Shown here piece after piece: positions 46,172 to 59,000 of a stretch of 64,000 nt of DNA; positions within the stretch are counted from its first letter, which is position 1, and each line of letters starts with the position of its first letter. The notes under the pieces are model-generated. The model saw nothing but the letters and a program-made list of their open reading frames with translations, did no database searches and was not told where the DNA came from. The position numbers were made by a program, and so were the translations under genes. The DNA is from Chlamydomonas sphaeroides (Eukaryota > Chlorophyta > Chlorophyceae > Chlamydomonadales > Chlamydomonadaceae), in assembly GCA_001662425.1 (NCBI GenBank), contig BDDC01000020.1, forward strand, positions 48,202-112,201. The letters run 5' to 3'.

Positions 46172-46987
46172 ATGTCGACCGCCGTCGCTACTGCGCCTGT
46201 AAACATGAAGAAGCGTTCTGCGCCCGAGGCTGCGTGCCCGGCCGCGAAGAAGGCCGCCAAGGATGCGACTTCGACCGTTGTGCCGACGACGACAGGTGTC
46301 AGCGGCCTCGGCGCCTGGCAGTACCCGCCTCTACCGATGGGCATGATGCCGCCCATGCCGTTTTGCATGCCAGGCATGCCTGGCATGCCCGGCGCGCCGT
46401 TCTTCCCCTTCATGGGCATGGGAATGATGCCGCCGTTCTGGTTCCCCGGCATGGCTATGGCTGCGGCGGCTGCCAGCGCAAGTGCTGCGGCGATGCCTGG
46501 GATGGCTGGTGCGTGCGGCATGCCGGCTGCAGCAGCCGGCATGGCTCCTGGCATGTGGGCGTCCATGATGCCCACGTTCCCGGCCGCGCCGGTGGCCGCC
46601 GCCGCCCCCCCTGCTCGCACGAGCTCGGGTGTGTCGGCGGCCGCGATGCCGTCCGTCTCCTGCACGAACAGCGTGCCTACGGTCGGCGGCTACCAGTCGC
46701 CGTCGTCCCCTCCGCCAGTGGCATCGTCGCCGGTCTCTGTGTGCGGCCACGACGCGATGGAGCGCCCCGCCGAGGACGACGAGTTCGCCAACTTCATTGA
46801 CTCGTTCCTTCGGTCGGGCGAGGGCGATAACGCTGACATCAATGCGCTGCAGGCGGCGCCCTCGGCGTCAGGCGGCAGCCACTGCAGCGACGACACGACT
46901 ACGCACGAGGAGCGCGGCCTGCCGCGCAGCGACTCCCTGCTCAACCTGCTCGGCGCTGACCTGCCTGAGCTATCGGCCCTGTGCTAG
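46172..46987 (+). CDS. Met/Gly/Pro/Ala-rich orphan protein with acidic C-terminus
   Basis: Single open exon of 271 residues. A basic N-terminal patch (NMKKRSAPEAACPAAKKAAK) could act as a nuclear signal. Residues about 50-135 are extremely rich in Met, Pro, Gly and Ala with collagen-like MPG triplets (MPGMPGMPGAPFFPFMGMG). A Ser/Pro stretch leads to an acidic segment (AEDDEFANFIDSFLRSGEG, near 200-220) and a short amphipathic end (DSLLNLLGADLPELSAL). Acidic-plus-hydrophobic ends of this type occur in transcriptional activators, but no DNA-binding domain is visible. I do not recognise the family. The ATG is the first in the frame; the upstream sequence looks like an intron end, so a 5' exon may exist. 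Confidence 0.6.
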   Translation: MSTAVATAPVNMKKRSAPEAACPAAKKAAKDATSTVVPTTTGVSGLGAWQYPPLPMGMMPPMPFCMPGMPGMPGAPFFPFMGMGMMPPFWFPGMAMAAAAASASAAAMPGMAGACGMPAAAAGMAPGMWASMMPTFPAAPVAAAAPPARTSSGVSAAAMPSVSCTNSVPTVGGYQSPSSPPPVASSPVSVCGHDAMERPAEDDEFANFIDSFLRSGEGDNADINALQAAPSASGGSHCSDDTTTHEERGLPRSDSLLNLLGADLPELSALC

Positions 46988-49900
46988 ATGCAAAGTGTTT
47001 GGGCTTTTTCAGCGCTCTATAACTAACCGTGTGAAATTGCACGGGGTACGCGTTATTGTGGGTCGGAGCGGCAGGTTGGGGCCGACTCCTCATAAGCTGG
47101 GGCCTTGGGTTATTTCATTGACACACCCGTTTTGCACTGGAGTGGCCTTCGCCCGTGGTGGTGGTGGAAGGCAAGGCGTGCCCTTGCGCCGTCATAAGGC
47201 GGCACGAGAGGCAAGGCGCGTCCTTTTTTGGCGTTTGGCGTAAGCGGTCATGTCGCCGCACACGGGTACGTGATCACGGTTTGTGGTGGTCTTGTCAGGC
47301 TAGGGCAAGAGGAAGTGCCAGTGAGACGGGTTGGATTGTCTGTGGGGGCGGATCATGGCGCTCCAGCAGCTTTTCCCGGGCTGCGGTGTCTGCGGTCCTG
47401 CCGGAGCGGCGCATGAAGCAGTTGCACGGAAGCGAGCTGGGGTTGTTCGCGTGGACGTACAGGCTCGCACTATGAGCGCCGTGCTAGAGCGGCACTATGA
47501 TGGCGCGGCGGGGTGGGGTTTATGTGGAGTGCGGAAGAGCGCTTGGAGGGGAGTCTGCTGGTTGCTGCAAGGCCCGGCGTCTGCTGGAGCCGCCGTTGAA
47601 GCGCCGTGGCTGCGTAGGCAGGAGATGCGACGATTGGGTTGGTTGAAGGCAAGGCTGGATGGAAGCCGTTGCCAGGGCTTGCAGGGTGCGTTTGACCCAG
47701 CTGCAGTAGCGGCGGGGCGCGAAGGTACCTGCGAGGCACGTCCAAAAGGCCGAGCGGTGTCGACGCGCACCTCGCCTAACCTAGCTTCGAGAAGAGAATG
47801 AAACGGTATTGCGCATAAGTAGGTTATCACTGTTGTTGGGCAAGGTCTGGCTCCACCCGAGGAGCGGCTTGCCACTGTGCTTGTGCGGATTGCCTCCAAA
47901 GCGACGATGCCTTGGGAAGCGCATTGGTATAAGGCGCTTACGTGCGGCGTGTGTGTTGTTCAATATTGGGTGGTGTGCCGTCTAGCGTCGCCGGCTGCTG
48001 CAGATTTGTTTGCGTGGTCGTTCTTGCTGTTGTGGTTCTCCGGTCGAATGGCTCGCCGCTGTACAACACCGGACAAGAAGGGCAGGCGTAGCTCGTGGAT
48101 ATCCGTGGCTCTGGTTGCTGTGCGTCCTTGAGATCTTGCGCCGGCAACTGTGGACAAGAGCACGGGTCGGAACATCCGGTAATCACACCGACACCTACAC
48201 AAAAGCAACAAAAAAAGTCTGGGTGGAGTGCACTGTAACCTCGTGTGAAAGCAAATGATTTCTTCGCTCTTCGCTGCGAATGTACCCGGAGGCTCAACGG
48301 CCAAGAGCATGCAATCTCCAGGCTGGCTGCCAGCCCCCCGGGGATTTCTCAGCGCCCTCCTCAGCGCTTGACATGGGGGTGATTCATGTCTTTCAAATTC
48401 GCCAATGTTTCGCCGGGGGCAAAGCGGCAGGCTCTGGCAGACCAGCCCCTGCCAGACCAGCGTAATATGTCTTCAGGTCGGTATATCCGCAATAGCTCAT
48501 AACCGCAGAATGCATGTGCCCCCTGGGCTCTGCAGCCGGGTACGGCCGGGTCCTCCAGGCAGGCCTTCAGGGTCCTCCAGGCAGGCCTCCAGGGTCCTCC
48601 CACAGTCCCACTCCTTGCATATCAAGGCCCACGAGGCGGACTGACGGCTGTCGTATGTCGTCGTGCGTCGTCGGTGGTGTTGTAGCGACGCCGCGGAAGT
48701 TCGCCGCATCGTGAGGAGATACTGGCCGCACGTCTTCCTCAACCTTCTCAACCCATTGACACGTGCTACTAGACCACGCTGCAGCCACGCCGCAGCCGCA
48801 CGATGCCCCCTGCGCGCTGAGCTAGGCTCCGCAACCTGCTCCCGTCTGCTCCTCTGCCGGTTGCGTGTGGGCACGTACACGGGCAGGGGACGGGTCTGGA
48901 CACATGGATCAGTGCATAGCGAGAGTGTGCCAGGGGACGAGCGCGGGAAGGCCGGGCCCGCCGGGGCGCAGTTACGGCACTGACCGCGCCAGCTCCCCAG
49001 CGCTGTCATCTGGACTGGCTGCAAGCCCCCTTTGTTTCGGGCGGCCAAGTCCGGCCCGTGGGGTGAGGGCATGGAGATTCGGTGTGCCCGAGACCCCTCA
49101 GAAAGTCACAGCTATCACCGCGTTTTGACCGACCGTGTCGTTTAGTCTGGGTGGCCTCTTTCTGAGGCGAGCCGTGCACCCATATCGATGAATTCACGTT
49201 TACGCAGGTTACAGATATTCCTCCTTTGACTTCGTTCTAGCTTGTAATACCCATGCGCAGCTGGGACATGTTTGTATCAGGTTTCAGACTTCCACGCTGG
49301 CTCTACAGTGGAAGCCCCCGTTTCCAAGTAGGCAGCCAACATAGCAAGGGCTCAATACTCTCACGGCGGAGTGTGTAGCAAACTGCATGCACGCCCGGGC
49401 ACCAGGCGTGGGGATGATGGAAGCGCTGCTAGCAGTAGCAGGCGGCGACCGGTAGCTAGCCGGCTAAGAAGAGAGTAATTGGTGTGTTGGCACAAGAGAC
49501 ACGACAGCGTCCCGTCGCTGCAAGCAGGTAGCTCACACGTGGTCTGTAACAAGTGCTACACACTGACGAGTGTAGCGGGGACGCGGCGCTAGGCTCGCCG
49601 CGCGGACCTGCCGTACAGCAGCATCTCATCCCTGCTCGAGGGCTTAGACACCACCAACACACACGCACACGGACATACACATACCCGGCACTCCCCCCGA
49701 CTCCCCCGGGCGGTGCTGTGTCGGAGCACTCCCGTGTCACGTCAAGGGGCGCTGCAGGCCCTGCTGTAGGCACAGGGAAAATGGGTAGCGCTTCTGTTCA
49801 GAAGCGGATGGTATCAGGGTAAGTTGTAGCATGGAGCCCTGAAGGTGGAGAGGCAGGGAGAGGTCGCAGGCTGTGCCATGAGGGGGCCTTCTGTTATACG

Positions 49901-50498
49901 TCTCATAAGACGCTCCTGGGATGGCTCGACTGCCGCCTAGGCTTCGTTGCACGCGCGCTAGGTTCCGCTTCACGCTCGCAGGGTGTAACGAAGGCTGTAA
50001 CGGGGCTGGTGTAACGGGGCCTTGGGTCGCCCTTGGTCGCCTAAGGGTCGCCTCAGCCCAGGAGCCCACCTGCCTCAGCCCTGCTACGCCCCTCCACGCC
50101 GCAGCCCGGCCGACAGCTTATCGTAGCAGACGCGACACAGCAGCTTGCCACAGCTGCGCAGCGCTGAAACGGAAGCTAGCGAGCATGTAATGGAAGCCCC
50201 CTCAAGTGACCAGCTGTGACGGGAGCCTGTGACCTACAAAGCGAGCGGGTGACGGAAGCCGGACGGCGGGGGCCCCCTTGCTGCCGCTGCGGCGGGCGGG
50301 GCACCCGCACGCGGGCAAAACACGCGACACAGTTCCGGCATGTCATCCCATACAGCCAAGGTCACTCCACTTCTGTATTCCATTACACGAGGCCCTGCCA
50401 AGGTCGAGCTGTCCTGTGACGTGAGAGGTCACTAGCCAATCGCTGTGCGCTGACGAGAGTTTTTCGCTCAAGCCCCGTCGCATAGGCGGCCAGACATT
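46988..50498. other. 3.5-kb interval without recognised genes
   Basis: 3' flank of the Met-rich gene and upstream region of the kinase-UPRT gene. Scattered open frames (for example 47331-47801) have no domain. A TGTAA occurs at 48235 and a 22-bp tandem repeat at 48548. Composition is more mixed than in the coding regions, and decayed mobile DNA is possible but not demonstrated. Confidence 0.4.
48548..48601. repeat. 22-bp tandem repeat, about 2.5 copies
   Basis: Two full units of GGGTCCTCCAGGCAGGCCT plus three bases, and a third partial unit, lie head to tail. Confidence 0.8.
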
Positions 50499-53400
50499 AT
50501 GAACAAGACTGTCCTGAGCAGCTCCATGACGGATATCGTTGAGGGAGCAGAGAAGCTTAGCATTGCGAGTCCTCGCCAGGCAGTCAACGCTGTCACCATG
50601 CGCGACCGCAGCAACGGTGGAATAAAGGTTGGGAACCCAGAGGACGACATTGAGGAGACGGTTGCTGAGCGCGAGCTGCGCCGGACGATGTCGCCGCAGT
50701 TTCGCCAGAACAGGTGCTTGCGAGGGTGCTGGCTCTGTCATTATTGAGGCCGTGAACTCCCCTGGTGGGGCGGCGTTAGCGGTTTCGGTGGCCACATGCG
50801 CATGTGCAACATGCAGGCACCCCTTCCTTATCGGCGTCGCTGGCGGCACCGCCTCGGGCAAGACCACCGTGTGCGACCGCATTATGCAGCGCCTGCACGA
50901 CCAGTGCGTCGTGATGCTGTCCCAGGTGAACCTCCCCAAAACTTTGGCGCCTGCCAACGCCCCCTGCGCGGGGTCCTGCGCTGTAAACCGAGAAACGTGG
51001 GCGGGCGGGTTGGGAGAGCGATGTCATGTGTGGGGTTGCTAGGTGTGGGGGAAGGGCATTGGGCAGGAATGTTGGGCAGGAGCACACGCACTCAGGGTTC
51101 GCTGTGGGACGCGAATCGCACGAGCAGCGCTTGTGGCCATCCATCGTGAGGCACGACCCGCAGCGACAGCTGCAGGAGCTCTGCATGCGCCCGCATGAGA
51201 CCAGCCCGTCGGACGGCTCCGGCTAGCGGCCCTGCGCACCACTGCCGTGGACGTGAGGCCAGCAGCGCGCAGCGCTGTGCATAGCCGAAACCCGCTAGCC
51301 ATGGCGTCTGGGCCGGGGGCGCCGTGGGGTGGGGGGNNNNNNNNNNNNNNNNNNNNNNNNNNNNNNNNNNNNNNNNNNNNNNNNNNNNNNNNNNNNNNNN
51401 NNNNNNNNNNNNNNNNNNNNNNNNNNNNNNNNNNNNNNNNNNNNNNNNNNNNNNNNNNNNNNNNNNNNNNNNNNNNNNNNNNNNNNNNNNNNNNNNNNNN
51501 NNNNNNNNNNNNNNNNNNNNNNNNNNNNNNNNNNNNNNNNNNNNNNNNNNNNNNNNNNNNNNNNNNNNNNNNNNNNNNNNNNNNNNNNNNNNNNNNNNNN
51601 NNNNNNNNNNNNNNNNNNNNNNNNNNNNNNNNNNNNNNNNNNNNNNNNNNNNNNNNNNNNNNNNNNNNNNNNNNNNNNNNNNNNNNNNNNNNNNNNNNNN
51701 NNNNNNNNNNNNNNNNNNNNNNAATCCCCACACGCCATGCCGCCTAAGAACCCCTCCCCGCAGGGCCCCTGAAGCCGCACGCTGACGCCCAAAAGTTGCA
51801 TTCGTGTCACCGCCACGCAACAGCCCTGCTCCCTACCCACGGCCTCTCACAGCCCATCCCCGGCCCCGGCGCCCGCAGGACTCGTTCTATCGCACGCTGA
51901 CGCCCGAGGAGATGGTGCTGGCTAAGGGCAACAACTACAACTTCGACCACCCCGACGCGCTGGACCGCCAGGAGCTGTTCAAGTGCCTACAGGTGCTAAG
52001 AAGGGGCGAATGGTCTAAGTCGGCTTTGCTGAGCGTCACGAAACGTCACATAGAGCCAGCATGCTAAGCGCTATGGCAACCCCGCAGGTGCTCAAGGAGG
52101 GCCGCTCCGTGGAGATCCCGGTCTACGACTTCGCCACGCACTCGCGCTCCACCGAGACGCGCCGGGTGCGTGGTGCTGCCCCCCACCTGCATCCTGGGCA
52201 CATGTCTGGGACGGAAGCTTAGCAGGGGCGGGCACGTTGCAGGGGCAGACGTGTAGCAGGGGCGCACACGCTCAGGGGGCGGACACGTGAAGGGCGCGTT
52301 GCTCTCTGGGAGCACCCTCTGCGTCTGCGAACTGGCGCGCGTGCGGTAGGGCAGGGACACGAGCATACCGCACCGGTGGCTCGCAAGCTGCCAGGGGCCG
52401 GGCCGTGGTGCATAGCCTCGCCTAGCGGCGCCAGGTGCTGCCTCCCCGCTACGCCCACCACAAGCTCCTCATGCCTGGACCTGATCCGGGATCTGGATCC
52501 GGCGCGCGCGCAGGTGGATCCCGCGGACGTGGTAATCATGGAGGGCATCCTGGTGCTGGCCATGGAGGAGATCCGCGAGCAGCTCAACATGAAGATCTAT
52601 GTCGACACCGACGACGATGTGCGCCTGGCGCGCCGCATCCAGCGTGATGTGGCCAGCCGCGGTCGCGACGTCGCGAGTGGGTACCGGGGTGGGGGCGGGG
52701 GCACGGCGGGGCTCACTGGGGGCTGGGGCGGGGGCCGAATGCTGGCAGGGGGCGTGGCGAGGGAGCAGGGTAGCGAAGGCGTGCGGCGATAGGAAGCGAG
52801 GCAGGAGGCAGGAGGCGGGTTAGGGAAGAAGAGGAACCGGCTGGCGCGAGGCCAGGGGCTGCTGGGGCAGAGCAAAGACGGCTGACGATACTCCCGTGCC
52901 CTCGCGCCTCACCCCGTCGCGCTCCACCCTCCCCTTCCCACCCGCAGGCGTGATCGAGCAGTACACGCGCTTCGTGAAGCCGGCCTTCGACATGTTCATC
53001 GGCCCTAGCCGGCGCCACGCCGACGTCATCGTGCCCTGGCAGAACACCGAGAACATCGTGGCCATCGACCTCATCACCGAGCATATCCGGCTCAAGCTGA
53101 GGCAGCACGACCTCATCCGCATCTACTCAAACCTGGAGGTGCGGGCGCGCAGGAGGCTCGGGTCGAGGCGTGCGGCAGCGGAGCGTTGTGGGGGAGAGGG
53201 CGTCGTGGAGGCGCCGCAGAGGGCACCCGCAACAACCCCAAGGGCCTCGAACCGCCGGCGGCGCCACACGACACGTGCGCCCCAGCGGCCGCTCGCCGCT
53301 CGCGCGCTGTCACGCCCCGCGCCCAACAGCCCGTGTGCGGGAGCACCACGGGACCTGCCGCTCCTCGGCCCCTGCTTGCATGCCGCCCTGAATCTCGCCG

Positions 53401-55212
53401 CCCTCCCCCCGGCGCCGGCGCCCGCCTGCTGCCCCCCCCCCCAGGTGATGCCCAGCAACTTCCAGATGCGCGGCATGCACACCATCCTGCGCGACCGCGA
53501 CACCAGCAACAGCGACTTCGTGTTCTACGCCGACCGCATCAACCGGCTGCTGGTGGAGGCGGGGCTGGGCCACTTGCCCTTCCGCGAGAAGATCGTCAAC
53601 ACGCCCACGGGTGGGGGGGGTGCAGGATGGGGTGTGGGTGGTGGTTATGGTGACGGCGTGCACATCGTGCACCCGGCAACATCCGGAGGGCTGACCTCTC
53701 CAGCGCGTGCATGCTGGGCACATCACGGACAGGTTTTTTGTGTGGGTATCAGGGGAGGTGCAGCCTCGTACGTGCCAGGGCTGCTGGGATTCGCTCCAGA
53801 GTGGGCCCCTAACCCGATGGCGGGGCGGGCAGCGGGCTGTGTGCCGGAAAGTGGCACGTTGGCATGTGCGCACACGGATTGCCGTGCTGCATTGCTGACG
53901 TGGTCCAACAGCCCGTGTGCGCGGGCACCCGGGGACCCGCCTGCATGCATGCCGGTGCGCATGCACCGAACCGCCGCCCCTGGGTGGCTCCCTGCCCTGC
54001 AGGCCACAAGTACGTGGGCGTGGAGTTTGCGCGCGGACTGTGCGGCGTGTCGGTCATCCGCAGCGGCGAGGCCATGGAGGCGGCGCTTCGCGAGTGCTGC
54101 CAGGGCATCAAGATCGGCAAGATCCTTATCCACAGGTGAGGCCAGGGCTCACGCAGCAGCACACCATCCCTGAGCACCCCTAGTCGCCACCACGCGTCAG
54201 GCCAGCTAGGAACCGCTGACGCCCTGCGCATCGCCTGCGCTCGACCTAATTTCCTTTGTGGGCTCGGCAAGAGCGTGGACACTCGCTGGTGCCCCCCACC
54301 CGCACCCACGCACGAGCAAAAAGGCGACAACTAGGAAACCGCATGGCGCCATTTACCGACACCTTAGCCTAGCTGGCTTGAGCTCACCATCCCAACACCG
54401 CGCACCCCTCCCCCACTCCCGCACCCCTTGCCCTCCTGGCCTGTGTAGGCACGGCAAGAGCGAGGACATTGTGTACGAGAAGCTGCCCGCCGACATCGAC
54501 CGCCGCTACGTGCTCCTGCTGGACCCCGTGCTGGGCACCGGCAACACGGCGTGCAAGGCCATCCAGGTGCGGGGCTAGGGGATGGGCAGGTCTGCAAGCG
54601 GCCGGCCGGCGGTACGGTAGGCCGCACAGCTTGCTGGGGCCCGGGGCGTCGCGGGTTGCCGTTTTGCCTTGCTGACGTGGCCCCGCTGCTGCTGCTGCCG
54701 GTCGCGGTTGCAGGTGCTGCTGGACAAGGGCGTGCAGGAGAGCAAGATCCTGTTCCTGTGCATCATCGCCGCGCCGCCCGGCATCCACCGCGTGTGCCAG
54801 ACCTACCCGGGCGTCAAGGTGGGTCGCAGGCGGAGGAGGGCGCGAGGCAGCGGATGCCGTAAGGGGTGCCGTGTGGCTGTGGGGAGGGGTGGCGGACATG
54901 CGACGGCGGCATGCGCTGACGGCGCGTTGCGTGTCACCTCCAGCTTTGCGGGCAGCCCTGGGCCCCGCAGAGTCCTGCCACATGACGCCTGGGCCGGGGT
55001 GCAGCGGGCCCCTGTGCCAAGGGCTTCCATCACGTCAGGATATCCTCGCAATCCCCGCAACGCCGCGACCGACCGCTCGTTCCCAATGCTGACACCAGCC
55101 ACATCTCGACCGCGCAACGCAGGTCATCACGTCGGAGATCGACACGGCCGTGGACGAGAACTGGTGCGTCATCCCGGGTGTTGGCGAGTTCGGTGACCGG
55201 TACTACTGCTGA
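50499..55212 (+). CDS. Bifunctional uridine kinase / uracil phosphoribosyltransferase-like protein
   Basis: Exons 50499-50713, 50817-50925, 51879-51992, 52088-52165, 52514-52676, 52948-53138, 53445-53610, 54003-54135, 54449-54566, 54714-54818 and 55123-55212; 493 residues, all phases consistent. The kinase half has the P-loop GVAGGTASGKTT at 78-89, then DSFYRTL, YNFDHPDAL, PVYDFATHSR and VVIMEGILVL. The UPRT half starts near 293 (NFQMRGMHTILRD), with CGVSVIRSGEAMEAALREC, the PRPP loop LLLDPVLGTGNTA at 412-424, and the C-terminal GVGEFGDRYYC. This is the plant UKL architecture for pyrimidine salvage: uridine to UMP, with a UPRT-like domain that is weak or inactive in several plant members. The N run falls inside intron 2, so the known coding sequence is intact. 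The N-terminus shows no clear transit peptide. Confidence 0.94.
51337..51722. other. Assembly gap (386 N)
   Basis: Run of N within the intron 50926-51878 of the kinase-UPRT gene. The flanking exons join in frame (MLSQ to DSFYR), so no coding exon appears to be lost. GC-rich sequence borders the gap on its left side. Confidence 0.97.
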
Positions 55213-56090
55213 GCGGGTCCAAGGCGGTCGGCTCGCCGACGTGTGAGCTGAATCTGGGCGGAGCAGTTCGGACTAGACCCTGGCTCGCACTGCGGCTCTG
55301 CTGCGGCGCGCCGGCGCGCTCGGCGGGTGACGCGGTGGGGCACTGGGGGCTGGCGGTAGGAGTTGGTTGTGGATTCGGTGGAGCTAGGTGACCAGCTCAG
55401 GCTGCGAGCCTACGGGGGCTGCCGGCGCATGATGCCGCGCTCGGGCCCATCGTGAAAACTGCTTTGGTGCTTTTAGCGGTGCTTTGGTCAGCGTCAGAGT
55501 TGACTTGCGAGCTCGCATACCGATTATCGGTGCGGCCTGTGCAGCGATGATATGCCGGAGTGGCTTGTGTGTGACGCTTGAATAAAGCGCTCCACCTTCT
55601 GTGAGAGCGGAGGAGTGGCACTGCTTCAGGGCTGGACAATCAGTCCCGTGACTGTTGTGATTGTGGGGTGCGGGCGGCGAGGGTCGGCCATTTTGAGCGG
55701 CGCGCCCATACGGCCGCAGCAGCACCTTTGTCCTTGTGCCGCCAGAGAGGTTGTAGGCTGCTGGCTGGGTGACACAGAGTATTGTGTAGCTGTTGCGATA
55801 CGGATGCCTGTCATAAGGATTAAATCGTCGAGGTCGGCCAAGGGCTGGTTTGGAGGGATGAGCGGGTAATCCCATGGGTAATCGCGTGCCACGATCCCTC
55901 TGCAGAAGACTGGCCTTGTTGCTTTTCACTAGCCTCGCTATCCAGTTGGACTGCCGTGACGTGAACTACATCGCGCACCGCACAGGTGGCGAGCGTCTAC
56001 GCTGGCGAGCTGCCGCGACCTACCTGCTTTGCTTTGCAATCCGGTTGCGTCCTGAGCACAGCAGCCTAGGCTAAATCTAGGTGCATTGGG
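55213..56090. other. Intergenic: kinase-UPRT 3' UTR and SecY promoter
   Basis: No gene recognised. Open frames on both strands are short and lack domains. Confidence 0.45.
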
Positions 56091-59000
56091 ATGCAGGCGC
56101 TGGCGAGTCAGCGCGCGCTGGCCGCTCGTGGCCATGCGTGCCCGCTGGCCTTCACGTCGATCAGTCCTGCTAAAAGCCTTTGCAGTCGGCTAGTGCAGCG
56201 TGGGCCATGCAGGCGCACCGTGCAGCTCACCGTGCGCGCGGCGTCGGAGACCGAGCCAGGCACGCAAGACAAGCCGCAGGTGCCGGCCGCAGGCCCAACC
56301 CAGAACGGTAGCGGCTCCTCGTCACCTTCGGGAACGACCAGCACGAGCGGCAGCACCAGCACGACTACGACGCGGCGAGCGGCGTCGTCGCTCGGCACTG
56401 AGGACGATTCCTTCAGCTGGCAGGAGTTCATGAACAGCGACCTGCCCAAGAAGCTGGGCGGCCTCATAGCTCTGCTGCTGCTCAGCCGCGTAGGCGTGTA
56501 CATTCGCCTGCCGGGCGTGGACGTGGATGCATTCTCCGCCAGCCTCAGTAACTCTGGCCTGATGGGCTACATCGACACGCTCTCGGGCGGGTCCATCTCC
56601 AAGGTGCGGATGAGAGCAGGTGGAACGGCGGGAGGGCACAGCAGCGCGCTCCGACAGCACCCAGCCCTGGGGGACTTACGTCGACAGCGGCCCCGCCAAA
56701 CCGGCACGACTGCCCCACGTCGTACGCGCCAGTGCCGCCACTGTTTTCCTCGCCGGTTATCCCCAACTCCTGCAGGTCGGCCTGTTCTCCCTGGGCATCA
56801 TCCCCTACATCAACGCCTCCATCGTGCTGCAGCTCTTCTCGGCCGCCTTCCCCGGCCTGAAGAAGCTGCAGCGCGACGAGGGCGCCGCCGGGCGCGCCAA
56901 GTTCCAGTACTACCAGAAGCTCATGGCCTTCGCGTTCGCCATCGTGCAGGTCCGCGCGGGGGCGCGCAGGCATGGGCAGCTGCGCCGGCCGGGGTGGGGC
57001 GTGCTGCTGGGGGCCTGGTGACGGCGGCCGAGAGCCTGCTGGATGTGACAGGGCTACAGCCCAGCCGTCACGCCGCCCGACCCACATGCCGAATCTCGGT
57101 CCCTGTTGTGCTTCAGCATAGCCCCCTCACTCCGCACCTCTGCCGACCATAGCCTCGCTCCGCGCTGCATGCCCACACCCACGTGCGCGTTCCATCCCAT
57201 CCCACCCCATCCTCCCCACCCCCAAGGCCGTGGGCCAGCTCTTTTACATCCGGCCCTTCGTGGACGACTTCAACTTCGGCTGGCTGGCGGGCTCCAGCTG
57301 CGCGCTGGTGGCGGGCGCCATGGCGCTTGTCTACATCGCCGACACCATCAGCGAGCTCAAGCTGGGCAACGGCACCTCGGTGCTCATCTTTGCCAACATC
57401 GCCTCAGCGCTGCCCGCCAGGTGCGTCGAGCTGCTCTCATGACCCGAGTTGGGACGGGTAAAGCCAAGGGGAAGGGGCGCTCGGGCTGGGGGCTCTGAGG
57501 CCCTGCCCGTACGGCTACGGTACGGTATGGCCGACTCCGTGTGTGGCCCCCGCATCGTACCCGCAGCGTGGGCCAGCTGGTGGCTCAGTCGGGCTCCGAC
57601 GACCCGGGCAACGTGGCCATCTTCTTCGCCGCCTTCGCCGCCACCACCCTGGGCATCATCTACGTGCAGGAGGCGGAGCGGCGCATCCCCGTCAACTACA
57701 GCAGCAGGTGCGGGGCGGCGCGGTCGGTGGGAAGGGCGGTGAAGGGGGGTGGTGGAGAGGCGGCGAGCAAATTATGCTGTGTGAAGAGGCGCATGCCCGT
57801 CGTCAGCAGCAGCCCTGCAGCTGGACTGCACTTTGAAACGAAACTTCAGTCTTGCGGGAAGATCGCTGGCTCGGGACGGAGACACCTGCTGGTCTGGCAT
57901 GGGCATTGAACCGACATGGGCTGGAGGGGTGGCCACAGCGCGGCACCAACATCCTGGCTCCGCTGCTCCGCCCCCGCCTGCCGTCCGCAGGTACTCGTCT
58001 AACAACCTGGCGCGCCAGTCGTACCTGCCCTTCAAGGTGGGCGGCTGGGCGACGCCTGGGGCCAGGGACGAGGCAGGACCTGCGGCATGGGAGGAGCAGC
58101 ACGTACCATGGGAGTCTCTGGGGCCCGGGTCGGCATGGCGGTGTACCCAGCTGCGGCGTCCTTGGGAAGAATGTGGCGCTTGGAGCAGATGATCCCCGGG
58201 GTCCCGTGACCACCTTGCCCAGTGACTCCTCCCGTCCTTGTTGCTGACCCCCGCAGGTGAACGCCACGGGTGTGATGCCGCTCATTTTCGCGTCCTCCAT
58301 CCTGGCGCTGCCCGCCGCTCTGGCGCGCTACACAGACAGGTGCGGCGACGAGAGGGGTGCGGTGGCCTGTGGGGACTGGTCCTGCCGCTGCTGGGCAAGC
58401 GCGCCTCGCCGCGTTGTGCACGCCAACCGGCGCCCTTGTGCAGCCCGTCACTGCAGCCCGCCATGCGCCCACCTCGTGCCTCATCTTGTCGCTCCGCCCG
58501 CAGCGCCGCGCTGGACGACTTCAGCCGCAACATCGGCCCCGGCGGCGCGCTGTACGTGCCCTTCAACGTCGCGCTCATCGTGTTCTTCAACTATTACTAC
58601 ACCTTCCTGCAGGTCCGCGGGGGCCGGGCGCCGGGGCGGTTGGTACAGCTGCTACTGCAAGGTCTGGGGGTGCGACGGCGCCTTCCCACCTCGAGCGAGT
58701 GCGGGATGCCAACACGGCCGATGCCTTGACCGCGGCCCACTCACTCCTGTCTGTTTACCCTTGCTCCCCTCGCTGTCCCTTTCCGCAGCTGGAGCCCAAG
58801 GACCTGGCGGAGCAGCTCAAGAAGAGCGGAGCAGCCATCCCCGCCATTCGCCCAGGACGGCAGGTGCGCCCTCATGCAGCCAGGTCTCTTGCCGCGTCAG
58901 GCGCTCGCAACAAGGCTAGAGCTGCCAGGGCCAGCCCGTAGCGCGCACTGCGTGCCGGGGCTCCCACCCTACATGATGACTTGCTGCGCTCGTCCGGCGA

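Noticed and set aside
47331..47801. 156-codon open frame on the plus strand
   Set aside because: No domain, no splice context and ordinary shadow composition; kept only as part of the gene-poor interval.
51337..51722. Possible loss of a coding exon in the N run
   Set aside because: The flanking exons join in frame at a conserved motif (SQDSFYR), so the gap is intronic.
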